Positions 11,490-21,714 of a stretch of 64,000 nucleotides of DNA are shown piece by piece; position 1 is the stretch's first letter, and each line of letters starts with the position of its first letter. The translations under genes were made by a program, and so were the position numbers. The DNA comes from Paracamarosporium sp. OC-R06-R3 (lineage: Eukaryota > Ascomycota > Dothideomycetes > Pleosporales > Didymosphaeriaceae): the NCBI GenBank assembly GCA_019828545.1, contig JACVRA010000248.1, positions 62,001 to 126,000 of the forward strand. The letters run 5' to 3'. Under the pieces are notes generated by a model. The model was not told where the DNA came from and ran no database searches. It saw only the letters and a list, made by a program, of their open reading frames with translations.

Positions 11490-13812
11490 CTAGCTTCCCG
11501 GGATAGCCTTTTGTAGTGCATCGCGAATGGATTGCACGCCAAACGTCAGCGCCCCTTGCACTGAAGACGATCTCATTGCATTTGCTGCTTGAGGCTCGTC
11601 AACTCCCGAAGCGGCAACAAAGTTGGCCACAAAGTCTGCAAGTAGTACGTCACTCCCTTTACCGCCAGTAATGCCTAACGCAACAGGTAGCTTCTCATCG
11701 CGGTCTATCAAATGAGATCTATATGTGGTGTGTCCAGCTGACCAATGTGAGCTCTGTCTTTATAACATAATGTGGGACACATACCTGGAACGATAAGTTC
11801 AGGGCTTTGAGTATATGGGGAGATATTGTAGAAGAAAAACCCTATGCCAGTAAACTTCTGCGCAGATTCACGATACTTATCGCGATAGTCTGGTTCTCCG
11901 TTGCTCCAGGGAAGCACAAGTAAAGTATCTGGACATCCACCAGCAGCCGGTGGAATCACATGTTCCTCGTACCAATCTTTGAACGTGTTCAAAGCTTCCA
12001 AAGCCTCGTCTTGCTTTGTCTTGTTAAGCGTAGAGGGCAAGTAATCTCTGATTTCAAGTCAGTATTTCGTAGTACAATCGCCGACAAGAACTACCTTTTG
12101 AATTGTACTTGAGGGTTGAGTACAGGACGATGACCAAATGCATCCTCATAGTCCTGTAAGAACCCTTTCAAGAAGTTGTTCCATTGATCTGGGTTGGCTC
12201 TCCATTCGAAAATGTGACTTGCGTAGTCTTCCAACTTTTGGTCGGTCTTCAATGGATTCGTTTTTTGCCATAAACTTTCTAAATCGATGACTGTTCTCTC
12301 GATGCCTAAGAACTTCTCTAGCTTTTTGATATACTCGTCAAAAATCTTCTGACTCTGTTTATGCTTCACTGGCCAATAGTTGCTCGGGTAGAGAATTTTA
12401 GTGGGTTTCTGTTCGCATAAGTAGATTGCATCGATGCAAGGTTAGACTGTGGCCTACCCTGTTACACTGGGATTTCTCTAGGTCGCCATATAATGCTTGT
12501 GCAATCGTTGCGAACGAAGAAGCATTTCTCGCGAACGCACCAACGGTATCGAAATATCTACGCTTGCTTAATCGATCAAGGCCATTCTGACAAAATGATT
12601 CAAGACGTACGGGCTATACGGGATGATTCCCTCGAAGCTTGCTGCGCCAAGAGAAGACCGCATGCCATATATTCCTTGTGCCGTAGCCGGGGCTCTAATA
12701 CTGCCCAACGCTGCCGATGCCATCAGTAGTCGAGTCAGATGTGTAATCAATTCCGGATCGACATACTGTCTGTGCCAAGAGCAAAGTCCAACCAATCATA
12801 CGCTGCGATTGAAGCAGCGCTTCCAGCGCTACTCCCGCTTGTAGTCAGGTAGCCATCTGCGATGGGATTGAAAGGGGCGTGAAAGTCGACCCAATCGCAA
12901 GTGGGCCATTCCGAGTCCGCAAATTGCGTAGTCTTAACCTTGCCAACAACAACAAAACCAAGCGCGAGCAGCTTCTGTAGCGCCACAGCATTGGTCTTTC
13001 TTGCTTCATAGAGCTGCAGATGCGCCCGCGAAGATCCTCCAGTCTTGAGGCCAGCAAGATCTATAATGTCCTTGACCGCAATTCGGATGCCGGCGTACGG
13101 CTGTTCCAGAGTTTTTGGACTATGCAGTCTCGATGGAACTGGAATAGTTAATGCAGTAGGATACTGCTCTCCATAAGCGGTGGCGTCAACCGCTTTGTAA
13201 CTGTCGCAGCTTAGACACATACGCTATCTAATATCATCTGGATAGGACCTACTGGTATTTATCATCCGTCGGGACAGTGCCCACAGTGAAAGCTCCAGTG
13301 GTATCGGGATATAGCCTATAGGCTGGGTGCAACTTGCCCAGGTGCAGAAAATAAGGCCCCTCTCCCGGTACACGCAAAGGTAGTCGTTGCAAAAAGTGAG
13401 CCTGCTTTGTTCCCCAGTCGTCCCAAATATCGCGCACTTCTTTCTGGACTTCAGGCTCTTGACCTGAATGTATGAAAATGACGGTGGACAGGAAGAATGT
13501 GCTCCAGACATCGTCCTGCTTTGTGAAACGCGAGATTTCGTTCTTCAACCATGAGACGGTCAGGCCCGCGCCTTCGGGAATCTTGAAAATTGTAGTCGGC
13601 TCAACTACATCAGAGGTTTGTACATCTAGGCCGACCTGAAGTTCTCAGCTCTGCAGGGCAATGAAGCGCATCTCGCGTACCTTTGGAATCTGATGCATGT
13701 AGTATGCCACTTCACCAAGCCGAACGACGGCCGAGAAGGCGACGGCATCCATAGCTTCGCATGGGAGAAAAGGAAGGTGGAGCAAGACAACGCAAAATAC
13801 GGTGAGTATCAT
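11490..13812 (-). CDS. Predicted secreted amidase-signature enzyme (613 aa)
   Basis: Amidase-signature hydrolase of carbon-nitrogen bonds; substrate unknown. Eight exons: 13812-13681, 13635-13253, 13200-12767, 12710-12611, 12557-12458, 12408-12095, 12047-11785, 11737-11490; all introns are 45-56 bp. The most upstream in-frame ATG gives a hydrophobic leader ([20 protein letters not shown]), which suggests secretion; a start at the next Met would lack it. Residues about 45-170 form an N-terminal extension seen in fungal members. The catalytic Ser-cisSer-Lys set is present: Lys215 ([11 protein letters not shown]), Ser295/296 ([10 protein letters not shown]) and nucleophile Ser320 ([12 protein letters not shown], reconstructed across a phase-1 intron). 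[11 protein letters not shown] and FDTVGAFAR follow as in the family. It is divergent from the oxidoreductase at 14221. The acceptor of the second intron could be either of two nearby AGs. Confidence 0.88.
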
Positions 13813-14220
13813 TCTAGGGCCGGGTTATAAACGGTAGCTAGGGTGGTACTTGGTTGGCTACGGTGAGGCTCTTAGGCGCAGAAGGTAATAGTGGGCGAAA
13901 GGCAAGATATCTGTAGATGCTGAAGCCTGAAGCAACACGCTAATGTATGCAGACCTGTGGAGAGTAAGAAACAGGAAGGCTTCATCGGAATGTTGGTTTC
14001 ACAAGATAAGGGTGAGGTGCGGGGTCGTGGCCGCCTGATCAATATTGCACAAGGGCGTAAATACAAGGCTGAAAATCCCAAGACTTGGTTGAGTGGGAAA
14101 GCGACAAACATATATCCATGCATGACATAACATGACGGATAAATGCGAAAGCTATTGCAATCGGTGAGATATAAGGATCAAACAGGCCCGCGAAATGCAT
14201 CAGCTCTTCCGGTCTTAGAA
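13813..14220. promoter_or_regulatory. Shared upstream region of amidase and oxidoreductase
   Basis: The two genes are head-to-head with 408 bp between proposed start codons, so they may share a bidirectional promoter. I see no clear TATA box or palindromic operator. A longer N-terminus of the plus gene starting at 14143 is possible and would shorten this region. Confidence 0.4.
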
Positions 14221-15355
14221 ATGATGGATACCGCGCACAACGTTATAAACGAAGAGCATGCTCCGGCACCATGCACATACCACAACAACAAAAGCCCAGC
14301 CCTAGTCCAGGAATCGACCGTCTATTACATCAAGCCTCAGCCTATTTACGATCAGGAGAAACCCTACTTCCTTAATGTTCCTGTGGAGCCCGATTTCGAC
14401 CTTGCTCAGACAAATGTTCACTATACACGAGTTCCAGTGTCATTCATCGATATTCGTGGCAAAGAGGATCAATATGCGCTTGATGTGTACGGGTTTCAGA
14501 TTGGAAATCTACAGAGTGCTCTATCATACAGCGACTTTTCCGATTTCAGTGTCATAGCCAAGAACTTCTTCCCCGAAGTTCAACAATTTCTGCTCAAGAC
14601 TCTAGGGGCGACTGAGGTCTTTACCTTCGATTTTCAGGTCTATCCGCCCTACAGTGTTATTTGATCATAGATTCTAATCAAGGAACAGGTTCGGCGAAGA
14701 GACCCAGACTTGCCACGTAACTCTCGAGGAGCACCAGGCAAAGCTCAGCCGTTTGCGTCTGTGCATGCAGGTCAGTCAGCACACAATCACTTGGCTACAT
14801 GATTATCAACTAATGATAGTAAAGACCAGACATCGGCAGCCGCGATTAGGAGACTTCAGCACTTCCATCCGGATCTTTACGAGAGATACAAGGATTGTCG
14901 ATTCCAAATTGTGAAGTATGTCGCTTCTAGTCCTTGCTGCGTACAGCCTGTTGACGAATTTCACAGTGTTTGGAAACCTCTGAAGGGCCCCGTATTTGAT
15001 GCGCCATTAGCGGTGTGTGACTACAGGTCTGTTCGGTGGGAGGACCGCGTTCCCACAGATGTCGTGTTTCCCGATTATCTTGGTGAAACCTACAATTTTT
15101 GGCCGAATCCAGAGCACAAATGGTACTTCATCAATGGGCAGACGCAAGACGAAGCATGGATGATCAAGTGCTTTGATAGTCTGACAGCTTCCCGTCAGGA
15201 AGTATCCCAGTGTAAGCCTAAAACCCCCGCATTGTACGAGTCCGCCTGCTGATAGCCTGGTAGTTGCGCCACATGTCTCGTTCCCATACAAGAATCCACC
15301 AGAGGGTACACTGCCTCGAGAAAGCGTGGAAGTCAGAAATTTTGTCTTTTACTAA
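14221..15355 (+). CDS. CmcJ/NvfI/AsaB-type oxidoreductase (308 aa)
   Basis: Putative hydroxylase/desaturase of the CmcJ-like family common in fungal secondary metabolism and often misannotated as methyltransferase. Substrate unknown. Exons 14221-14637, 14689-14770, 14825-14915, 14967-15211 and 15264-15355 give 308 residues, the usual length. The family pattern is clear: a start like ESTVYYIKPQPIYDQEKPYF, then VPVSFIDIRGKEDQYALDVYGFQ, the conserved middle ASVHADQTSAAAIRRL with VWKPLKGPVFDAPLAVCD, and the signature YNFWPNPEHKWYFINGQTQDEAW followed by IKCFDS and a short C-terminus. An in-frame ATG at 14143 would add 26 residues, but the Met at 14221 fits the family better. It is divergent from the secreted amidase; the pairing may be functional, but this is inference. 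Confidence 0.88.
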
Positions 15356-15630
15356 TGATATATATAAGCGTAATTTCATGCTTTTCGTCTACACATCAAG
15401 CGTGCTCAGTTGTTGTCACAGTGATAGCTTTACCTTGCGTGTCTACTCGTAAAATCCATATCCACGTTTGAAAGTGAAAGATGGGCGCAGTTCCAGAACA
15501 AAGAATGAATTGAGTGAGTAATAATGACTTCGATCAAGCGAACGTGACCTTGAAGACGATTCATTGCTTCCAATCCCACTCCTCAGCCACCTTCAGCCAC
15601 GGTTGAACAGACACCCTTATTCGTTGTCAG

Positions 15631-15933
15631 CTAGTAGCACATTGCAGTCTCGTGATCAAGTCTTACACAGCCTCGTCCGCCACAGTTGGGGCATCTCCTA
15701 TCGCAGGGCTGATCCACTTCTCCTGTAAATTCGTTCACCCATTTGTACCACGGCTTGTCGTTGATCTTGGTAGGATCCCTCTTCCAACCTAGCCACGGCT
15801 TGATTTGGGCTTCTTCTGGCGATGCAGGAGCATTCGATTTGGGCGGCCAGTAGGTTCTCCAAGGCTGGTAACATGGCCCGATTTCAGGAGTTCTGCCGAT
15901 ATCCCAGGCGAGATTATGTGCGGTATCAGTCAT
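15631..15933 (-). CDS. Small Trp/Cys-rich hypothetical protein (100 aa)
   Basis: Unrecognised. A single open frame from MTDTAHNLAWDIG ends in HETAMCY. An in-frame ATG at 16053 would add 40 residues, but the extra segment looks less protein-like. Many Trp and Pro residues occur in the middle (PWRTYWPP, KPWLGWKRD, DKPWYKWVNEF). A C-terminal cluster CDRRCPNCGGRGCVR recalls one DnaJ-type CxxCxGxG zinc motif, which alone does not define a function. No signal peptide or membrane segment is seen. It lies convergent to the oxidoreductase end with 275 bp between. The biased composition and open frame make a real gene plausible, but there is no homology-based support. Confidence 0.42.
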   Translation of the reverse strand: MTDTAHNLAWDIGRTPEIGPCYQPWRTYWPPKSNAPASPEEAQIKPWLGWKRDPTKINDKPWYKWVNEFTGEVDQPCDRRCPNCGGRGCVRLDHETAMCY

Positions 15934-16983
15934 CTTAGATGGTGGAGCTAGAGACTCCTCTGTATTACAAATGGCATACACAACTAAGGACGGATGGATC
16001 CAAATTTCTCGAAGCGTCCTTATCAGACATCGGTCTTTTATAGGGAGCTGCACAAATCGTCATGCGACTTTGGACAGTCAACAATCTCAACAGCATAATG
16101 TGCCGATCGGGTTCCACATTTCGACGGATCCTCCTCATCGGTGAAAAACTCATAGTCACTAAGACGTGGCACGGACTATCCCACGCCCAATCGCATATAA
16201 CGGCTGAAGTTAGCCGTCAGTCTGCTGACAGTCAAAAGCTGGTACGAGTGGGTGATGCTGCAAGGTTATCAGATGTGTTTACCCTCTACATGTCTATTGG
16301 CCTCGTATATGGACAAGGTGGGTTATACAACATGAAGGCTAGGTTTCACAACATGAAGGCTAGGCTTCACAACATGAAGGCTGGGTTTCACAACATGAAG
16401 CCACCATTTTTTAGCGAACCGCCATTGATATTAGCATCACCCCAACTTCCGGAAAATGAGTCGAATAGTAGCGGGGAAACAAATTGGGGGTTGTTTGCTC
16501 AGTTCGAGCCTATCCAGTGAAAGAACAATGTAGGTTGTACTACATGCGTAGCACCGCGAGCTGATCATCTGTCGTCGACCTTGAGTAAGCTGCTCTGGTA
16601 GAACCTCATCGTAGCATTTTTTGGTCCACGCATTTCAATTGGAATGAGCTTTATCTTATGCGATCATGAGAAAATCAAGGTAGCGCGCTCGACAAGGGAC
16701 CTACTACAGGTAGAGTAAGGCTGATAGCGTGCCTACCAGAATGGATTACTAGTTTCCGTGTTCAAGCATCGAGATGGCAGGCCCGAGGCGAAGCGATTGG
16801 TATCCCCGTCACGCCTCATCCAAGTTGACGTGTCTCGGAATCTGGCAGCCTTCCACTCAGCCTACTCTTCGCTGGCGCCCAAGGATACAATCTTTCCCAT
16901 ACTTGCTCCTAAAGAATGACACTCCTCACGAAGCACTTTACTCCCTGTCCAGTTGATGCCAGTTCCAGACGGCGTCCCTAATC
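15934..16983. other. Intergenic region before the NLR gene
   Basis: About 1 kb holding a 21-bp tandem repeat (16329-16400) and otherwise no clear gene. A plus-strand open frame spans 16062-16520 through the repeat, but has no recognisable features. The right end contains the NLR leader. Confidence 0.5.
16329..16400 (+). repeat. 21-bp tandem repeat, 3.4 copies
   Basis: Three copies of a 21-bp unit beginning AACATGAAGGCT start at 16329, 16350 and 16371. A partial fourth ends at 16400. The copies differ only at two or three positions. Because 21 is a multiple of three, the repeat is in frame within a plus-strand open frame (HNMKAR-type heptads), but no real gene is supported here. Confidence 0.85.
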
Positions 16984-19900
16984 ATGGCGGACCCGTTGTC
17001 GATCTCAACCGCCATCATCACGTTTGCAGGCGCCGCGATCAAGACGATAAAAGAGATAATAAGTCTCATCAACGGACTGAAAACTGCTGATCAAGATATG
17101 TTAATATTGCTTCAAGAAATTCAAGAGCTCCAAGGCATACTGCAACAGGTAACACAGTTACATCAAGTCGTCCCCAAATCACACCCGCAGACACTGGACA
17201 TCTCGGATCAGACCGTGCAGAGAATTGAAAGGGATCTGAACAGCCTGAAGAGGCTGGTACAGAAGCTCCAGGCATTAGCAAAAGGCAACCGCTTCCAACG
17301 CCTAAAGGCACGATATGGCTTCAGTCAAGGGGACAAACCTGCCGTCGCCTCCTACGTTACTCGGATTAAGCGCTCCAAGGAAACACTTATACTATGTCTA
17401 TCTGTTTCCCAATCGTTAGTACAATCTTCCACCTGTGTCATTAACACACTAATGCACGGTAGAAATCTCGGCAGGGTGACATTGAGTGCAGTCAATTCCA
17501 CCAGCGTTGCGGTGACGAATCTCTCAAACTCAACTGCCGGACTATCCTCCGACATTACTAATATCCAAAAAGCCCTCGACAATCCGTCGCATGGTGTAAA
17601 AGCAATTTACGAATCAACCAATCGTGTTACGACTAGTCTCACTCGTGTGGAGGAAATTGTGTTAGAAACGCGCAACGGCATCCAAGCTTTACAATTTTCG
17701 GCTGCACGTACGTATGATGACTTTGATCAGATCAAAGAATCGCTTTCCTCGATCGATGAAAGAACAAGACATCTCCGAGCTCGCTCATCGCCAACGTTGC
17801 CTGATAGCATTTGCCATGTCATACCATACCCTAGCAATGATCGTTTCACGGGCTACGCCAAATTAAATCGGTTTTGATTCCTGCAGAGCCTAGACAATGC
17901 AGAGTTGCATCATTTGCTCTCTATGGGCTACCTGGAGTCGGCAAGACACAGACGGCTTTAAAGTTCGTGTACGACCATCAGAAAACATTCCCTGTGATTC
18001 TGTGGATATCGGCAAGCAGTAAAGACAAGATAATTCTGGACTATAGCAACATAACAAGTGCGCTAGGATTGAACTACAGTAATGCATCATTAGAGGATGA
18101 AGAGAGCATTCGTCTAGTAAAGACATGGCTCGAGACAACAGGTGCGTATTAACGGTATTGGCTCATATCCATGAATCACTAACACACCCATGTCAGATCA
18201 AAGGTGGCTGTTGATATTCGACAATGTTGACCGAATCGAAGACATTACATCTTTCTGGCCCTCTGCGCGGACAGGTTCGATACTGGTGACTACACAGGAT
18301 CCCGCCTCAGCCCGCGCTCTCGCTACGACAACATTTAAATTAGATCCTTTTTCGCTTAGCGAAGGAATCAACCTCATACACCATATGACGCGGCACACAA
18401 ACGTCAAGATTACCCCTTCAGAAGCCCGAGAAGTAGCACATGCTCTGGGTTTCCATCCACTTGCCATCAATCAAATGACCAACTTTATAATAGAGAGTGA
18501 ACTAAGCGTCTCAAGTTTTCTACAGATGTATGCTCAAAGGGCACAATCCGATCAATTACAGGATGTTAATTGCGTGTCTCCATGGTATGAAAACACAGTA
18601 GCTGCGGCATTTGACTTGGTCATCGGGAAAACAGAGGAGCTAGGATCACAAGCGTTGAGTGTACTGGATGTTCTGTCCCTTTTCGATCCGGACATGATCC
18701 AGGAGGAGATGCTCTCGCAAAAGTACATGGATGTCCAATCAGAAGTGCATCACCTGGTGGCTATCAAAGACCTCCGAAGAATGGCGTTGCTAAACAACAA
18801 CACTCAGAAGAGCACGGCATCGATGCACCGTCTTGTCCAGGACGCTGTGTTACGAAAACTAGATTGCGACTGCTCTCGAGCGTCTGCAGCATTTACCAAA
18901 GCCATCCTGCTATTACGAAATGTGTTTCCACTCCACAGTATGTCGCGTGATCATATGACCGAGTCATGGATCGAGTGCGAGAAGTTCTTGACCCACGTAC
19001 TTTCGCTTCACGCTAAAATCACTGAGCTACCTACATTCAGCGCTCTCTGCGCAACGATGGACTTTGTCGAGTTATTATATAGCTGTTCTTGGTGAGCCTT
19101 CCTTCTTCCTCTTCTTCACCCAAATTGCGCCCAAACTAATAGCCAAAGGTACCTTTGTGAAAGAGGCCGCTTCGAGCTTAGCGCAAAGCTTACCGAGACT
19201 GCGGAACAGACATATCACAAACTTCAGTGTCGTGAAAGCGATCTGTTCTTGGCCGACCTGCGTACTCTCCGACTCTTTTTCGCAAACGAAACCGATCATC
19301 TCAATTCATCTATTGATCTTGCCACAGAAGCTCTCAATATACGAGAGGAAGCCGTTCGAAGTGGACACCTTGATGAATATCATCCTAATCGAGCAAATAG
19401 TTTCATGAATCTCGCAGTGATGTTCGCAAAAGTCGATCCTAAGAAAGCTATTCAACTCAACCTCGATGCATTGAAGATAAGAACAAATTCATCAAAACAT
19501 CAAAAGGAGCAAATTCACGGTCTAGCACTAAACTATCTCAACCTTGGCCGGAGCTATTATTGTGCAGGACTTCTGGACGAAGCTGCGATGGCCTATGAAA
19601 CCTGCCTCACAACGATTCAAGTCAGGGAAGAGGCCTGCGGACATCGGTTTGCGCTGTTAGTAGACATTCCCTTCATTTTGACAAGCTAGCTCATGCATTG
19701 ACCATGGGTAGGAGTGCATGGGCGCTATGGGCTCTTGCAAACGTGCAATTAGACAGAGGTATGCTTGACGAGGCTCTCGTCCTGCAAACCCAAAGCCTCG
19801 ATCTCAATGAAAAGATTCTTGGCACTGAGCATCTCAAGACTATCGCTAGCTACCACAAAATGGCGTACATCCTTTGGAAGAAAGGGGAACTACCTCGAGC

Positions 19901-20194
19901 AATGTGAGTGCCCTGATCATCTACTCATAGCACACCCTAACCACGCCCAGCAAAATTTTGGAGATAGCCCTTTCGATCTACGAGAAGCGTTGTGACGATC
20001 TCATAGCGGAACGTGCACGATCAACTTGGCTCCTTGCTCAAATTCTGAGAGATGCTCAGCCAGAGCGTGGGGGAGATTGGGAATGCAAGCTCCACGAAGC
20101 TCAAACCCTACGTAAGAAGATAAGCAACGACAACGACACAAGGAAGAGTGAACAGGAGCAGTATGATAGCCTAGTAGCGTACTTCTATCGTTGA
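16984..20194 (+). CDS. NLR-like STAND protein: fungal N-terminal domain, NB-ARC, TPR (about 998 aa if frame restored)
   Basis: Signal-transducing NTPase of the fungal NLR type, probably in self/non-self recognition or innate response by analogy. Residues 1-60 (MADPLSISTAIITFAGAAIK) match the N-terminal helical domain common in these proteins. The P-loop is YGLPGVGKTQTAL (near 17930), Walker B is WLLIFDNVD (18205-18230), and a sensor-like GSILVTTQD follows. A long helical TPR region ends near LLAQILRDAQPE. Downstream exons are 18197-19091, 19149-19655, 19712-19903 and 19951-20194. Between N-terminal domain and P-loop the frame changes: IPYPSNDRFTGYAKLNRF stops at 17875-17877, while LIPAEPRQCRVASFALYG continues one frame over. 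A one-base loss in the T run at 17872-17875 explains this, and total length is then exactly in frame. A 44-bp intron at 17843-17886 would also keep frame, but removes conserved-looking residues. It may therefore be a pseudogene, an assembly error or normally spliced. Confidence 0.8.
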
Positions 20195-20268
20195 CTTTGA
20201 GTATTAGATAGTGTGACTCCTCTCTCTAATGATATTTATTATTTCGGTCAGGGATCTTATGTGGGGTA

Positions 20269-20372
20269 TTGCTTTTGACGAAAATTCGGCACATGCCTTG
20301 GTACAAAAAAGATACAAAAAAGGTGATTCCCCTGGGAGTCGGCACAAAAATAGGGCATAATAAAAAAAAGAA
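20269..20372 (+). repeat. Dispersed repeat, copy 1
   Basis: A block of about 104 bp beginning TTGCTTTTGACGAAAATTCGG closely matches one at 51710-51813. Shared landmarks are GCCTTGGTACAAAAA, GGTGATTCCCCTGGG (within a near-palindrome) and GCATAATAAAAAAAAG. It codes for nothing visible and is probably an end or relic of a transposable element. Confidence 0.85.
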
Positions 20373-20396
20373 CAATTGGTCTTACAATTAGGTAAT

Positions 20397-20439
20397 TGTA
20401 TCGGCGCAGGTAGTCAAAAGGTCTGTGCTAGGTGTGCTC
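20397..20439 (+). repeat. Left arm of inverted repeat around the gap
   Basis: This 43-base segment (starting TGTATCGGCGCAGGTAGTC) is the reverse complement of 21140-21182 with a single mismatch. The right arm abuts the N run. This fits terminal or subterminal inverted repeats of an unassembled element, or a large hairpin. Confidence 0.88.
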
Positions 20440-20489
20440 CGGGCAGAGGCATATGGGAGTGCGTGATAAGAGGTGAACCAAAGATCAAT

Positions 20490-21139
20490 NNNNNNNNNNN
20501 NNNNNNNNNNNNNNNNNNNNNNNNNNNNNNNNNNNNNNNNNNNNNNNNNNNNNNNNNNNNNNNNNNNNNNNNNNNNNNNNNNNNNNNNNNNNNNNNNNNN
20601 NNNNNNNNNNNNNNNNNNNNNNNNNNNNNNNNNNNNNNNNNNNNNNNNNNNNNNNNNNNNNNNNNNNNNNNNNNNNNNNNNNNNNNNNNNNNNNNNNNNN
20701 NNNNNNNNNNNNNNNNNNNNNNNNNNNNNNNNNNNNNNNNNNNNNNNNNNNNNNNNNNNNNNNNNNNNNNNNNNNNNNNNNNNNNNNNNNNNNNNNNNNN
20801 NNNNNNNNNNNNNNNNNNNNNNNNNNNNNNNNNNNNNNNNNNNNNNNNNNNNNNNNNNNNNNNNNNNNNNNNNNNNNNNNNNNNNNNNNNNNNNNNNNNN
20901 NNNNNNNNNNNNNNNNNNNNNNNNNNNNNNNNNNNNNNNNNNNNNNNNNNNNNNNNNNNNNNNNNNNNNNNNNNNNNNNNNNNNNNNNNNNNNNNNNNNN
21001 NNNNNNNNNNNNNNNNNNNNNNNNNNNNNNNNNNNNNNNNNNNNNNNNNNNNNNNNNNNNNNNNNNNNNNNNNNNNNNNNNNNNNNNNNNNNNNNNNNNN
21101 NNNNNNNNNNNNNNNNNNNNNNNNNNNNNNNNNNNNNNN
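20490..21139. other. Assembly gap (650 N)
   Basis: A run of 650 undetermined bases; any reading frame through it is meaningless. The true size may differ from the run length. The flanking inverted repeat may be why the assembly failed here. Confidence 0.99.
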
Positions 21140-21182
21140 GAGCACACCTAGCACAGACCTTTTGACTACCTGCGCCAATACA
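21140..21182 (-). repeat. Right arm of inverted repeat around the gap
   Basis: It starts directly after the last N and mirrors 20397-20439 with one mismatch (A versus G opposite the left arm C). No copy of the dispersed repeat lies beyond it on this side. Confidence 0.88.
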
Positions 21183-21714
21183 CTGAGCAACCGGGATGTC
21201 TATCGAAGTACGGTTTTTATGGGGGGCAATTTTCGGTTTTGCGCACAGTGAATCTATAACCTACAAAGAGTAAGATATATTGGCTATGTAATCTAGCCTC
21301 GCTCGGCGATGTCTAGTAGTTTGAACACTTTTAGTGAGGTGTCTGCCAAGCCGACTGTGCCACACGTTTTTGATGAGTCAACAGCCACAACGTATGAACA
21401 ACTGTAATTGTTGACTCATTAGAAACGAGTTTATTCGTACTAGTAATCAGAAATACGACCGTCTCTCTCATTCTCATTTCCATAAACGCAATCCATTCAT
21501 GGGAAGGCCCTTTGAATCGTCCGATCTCGCTCATACTGCTCGTTATAGCCAGTATCGTTCACATAAAACTCAACATCACCCCAATCTATAGGCGTGTGCT
21601 TGGGTACAATCGTATTGGCGCAGTTGTAGCATACTTTACGTACTACTATAGGCAACAATATCTCAACTTGCTGTAAACAGCTTCTGGTTCCGCTGCTCCA
21701 GTTCGAAGCCCAAA

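Larger units (their letters stand above)
20195..21714. other. Repeat-rich intergenic region with assembly gap
   Basis: It contains one copy of a dispersed repeat (20269-20372), an inverted repeat that brackets a 650-base run of N, and AT-rich sequence with no supported gene from 21183 to 21714. The right end is the leader of the F-box-like gene. Confidence 0.6.

Noticed and set aside
20376..21251. Open frames spanning the N run
   Set aside because: They exist only because undetermined bases contain no stop codons.
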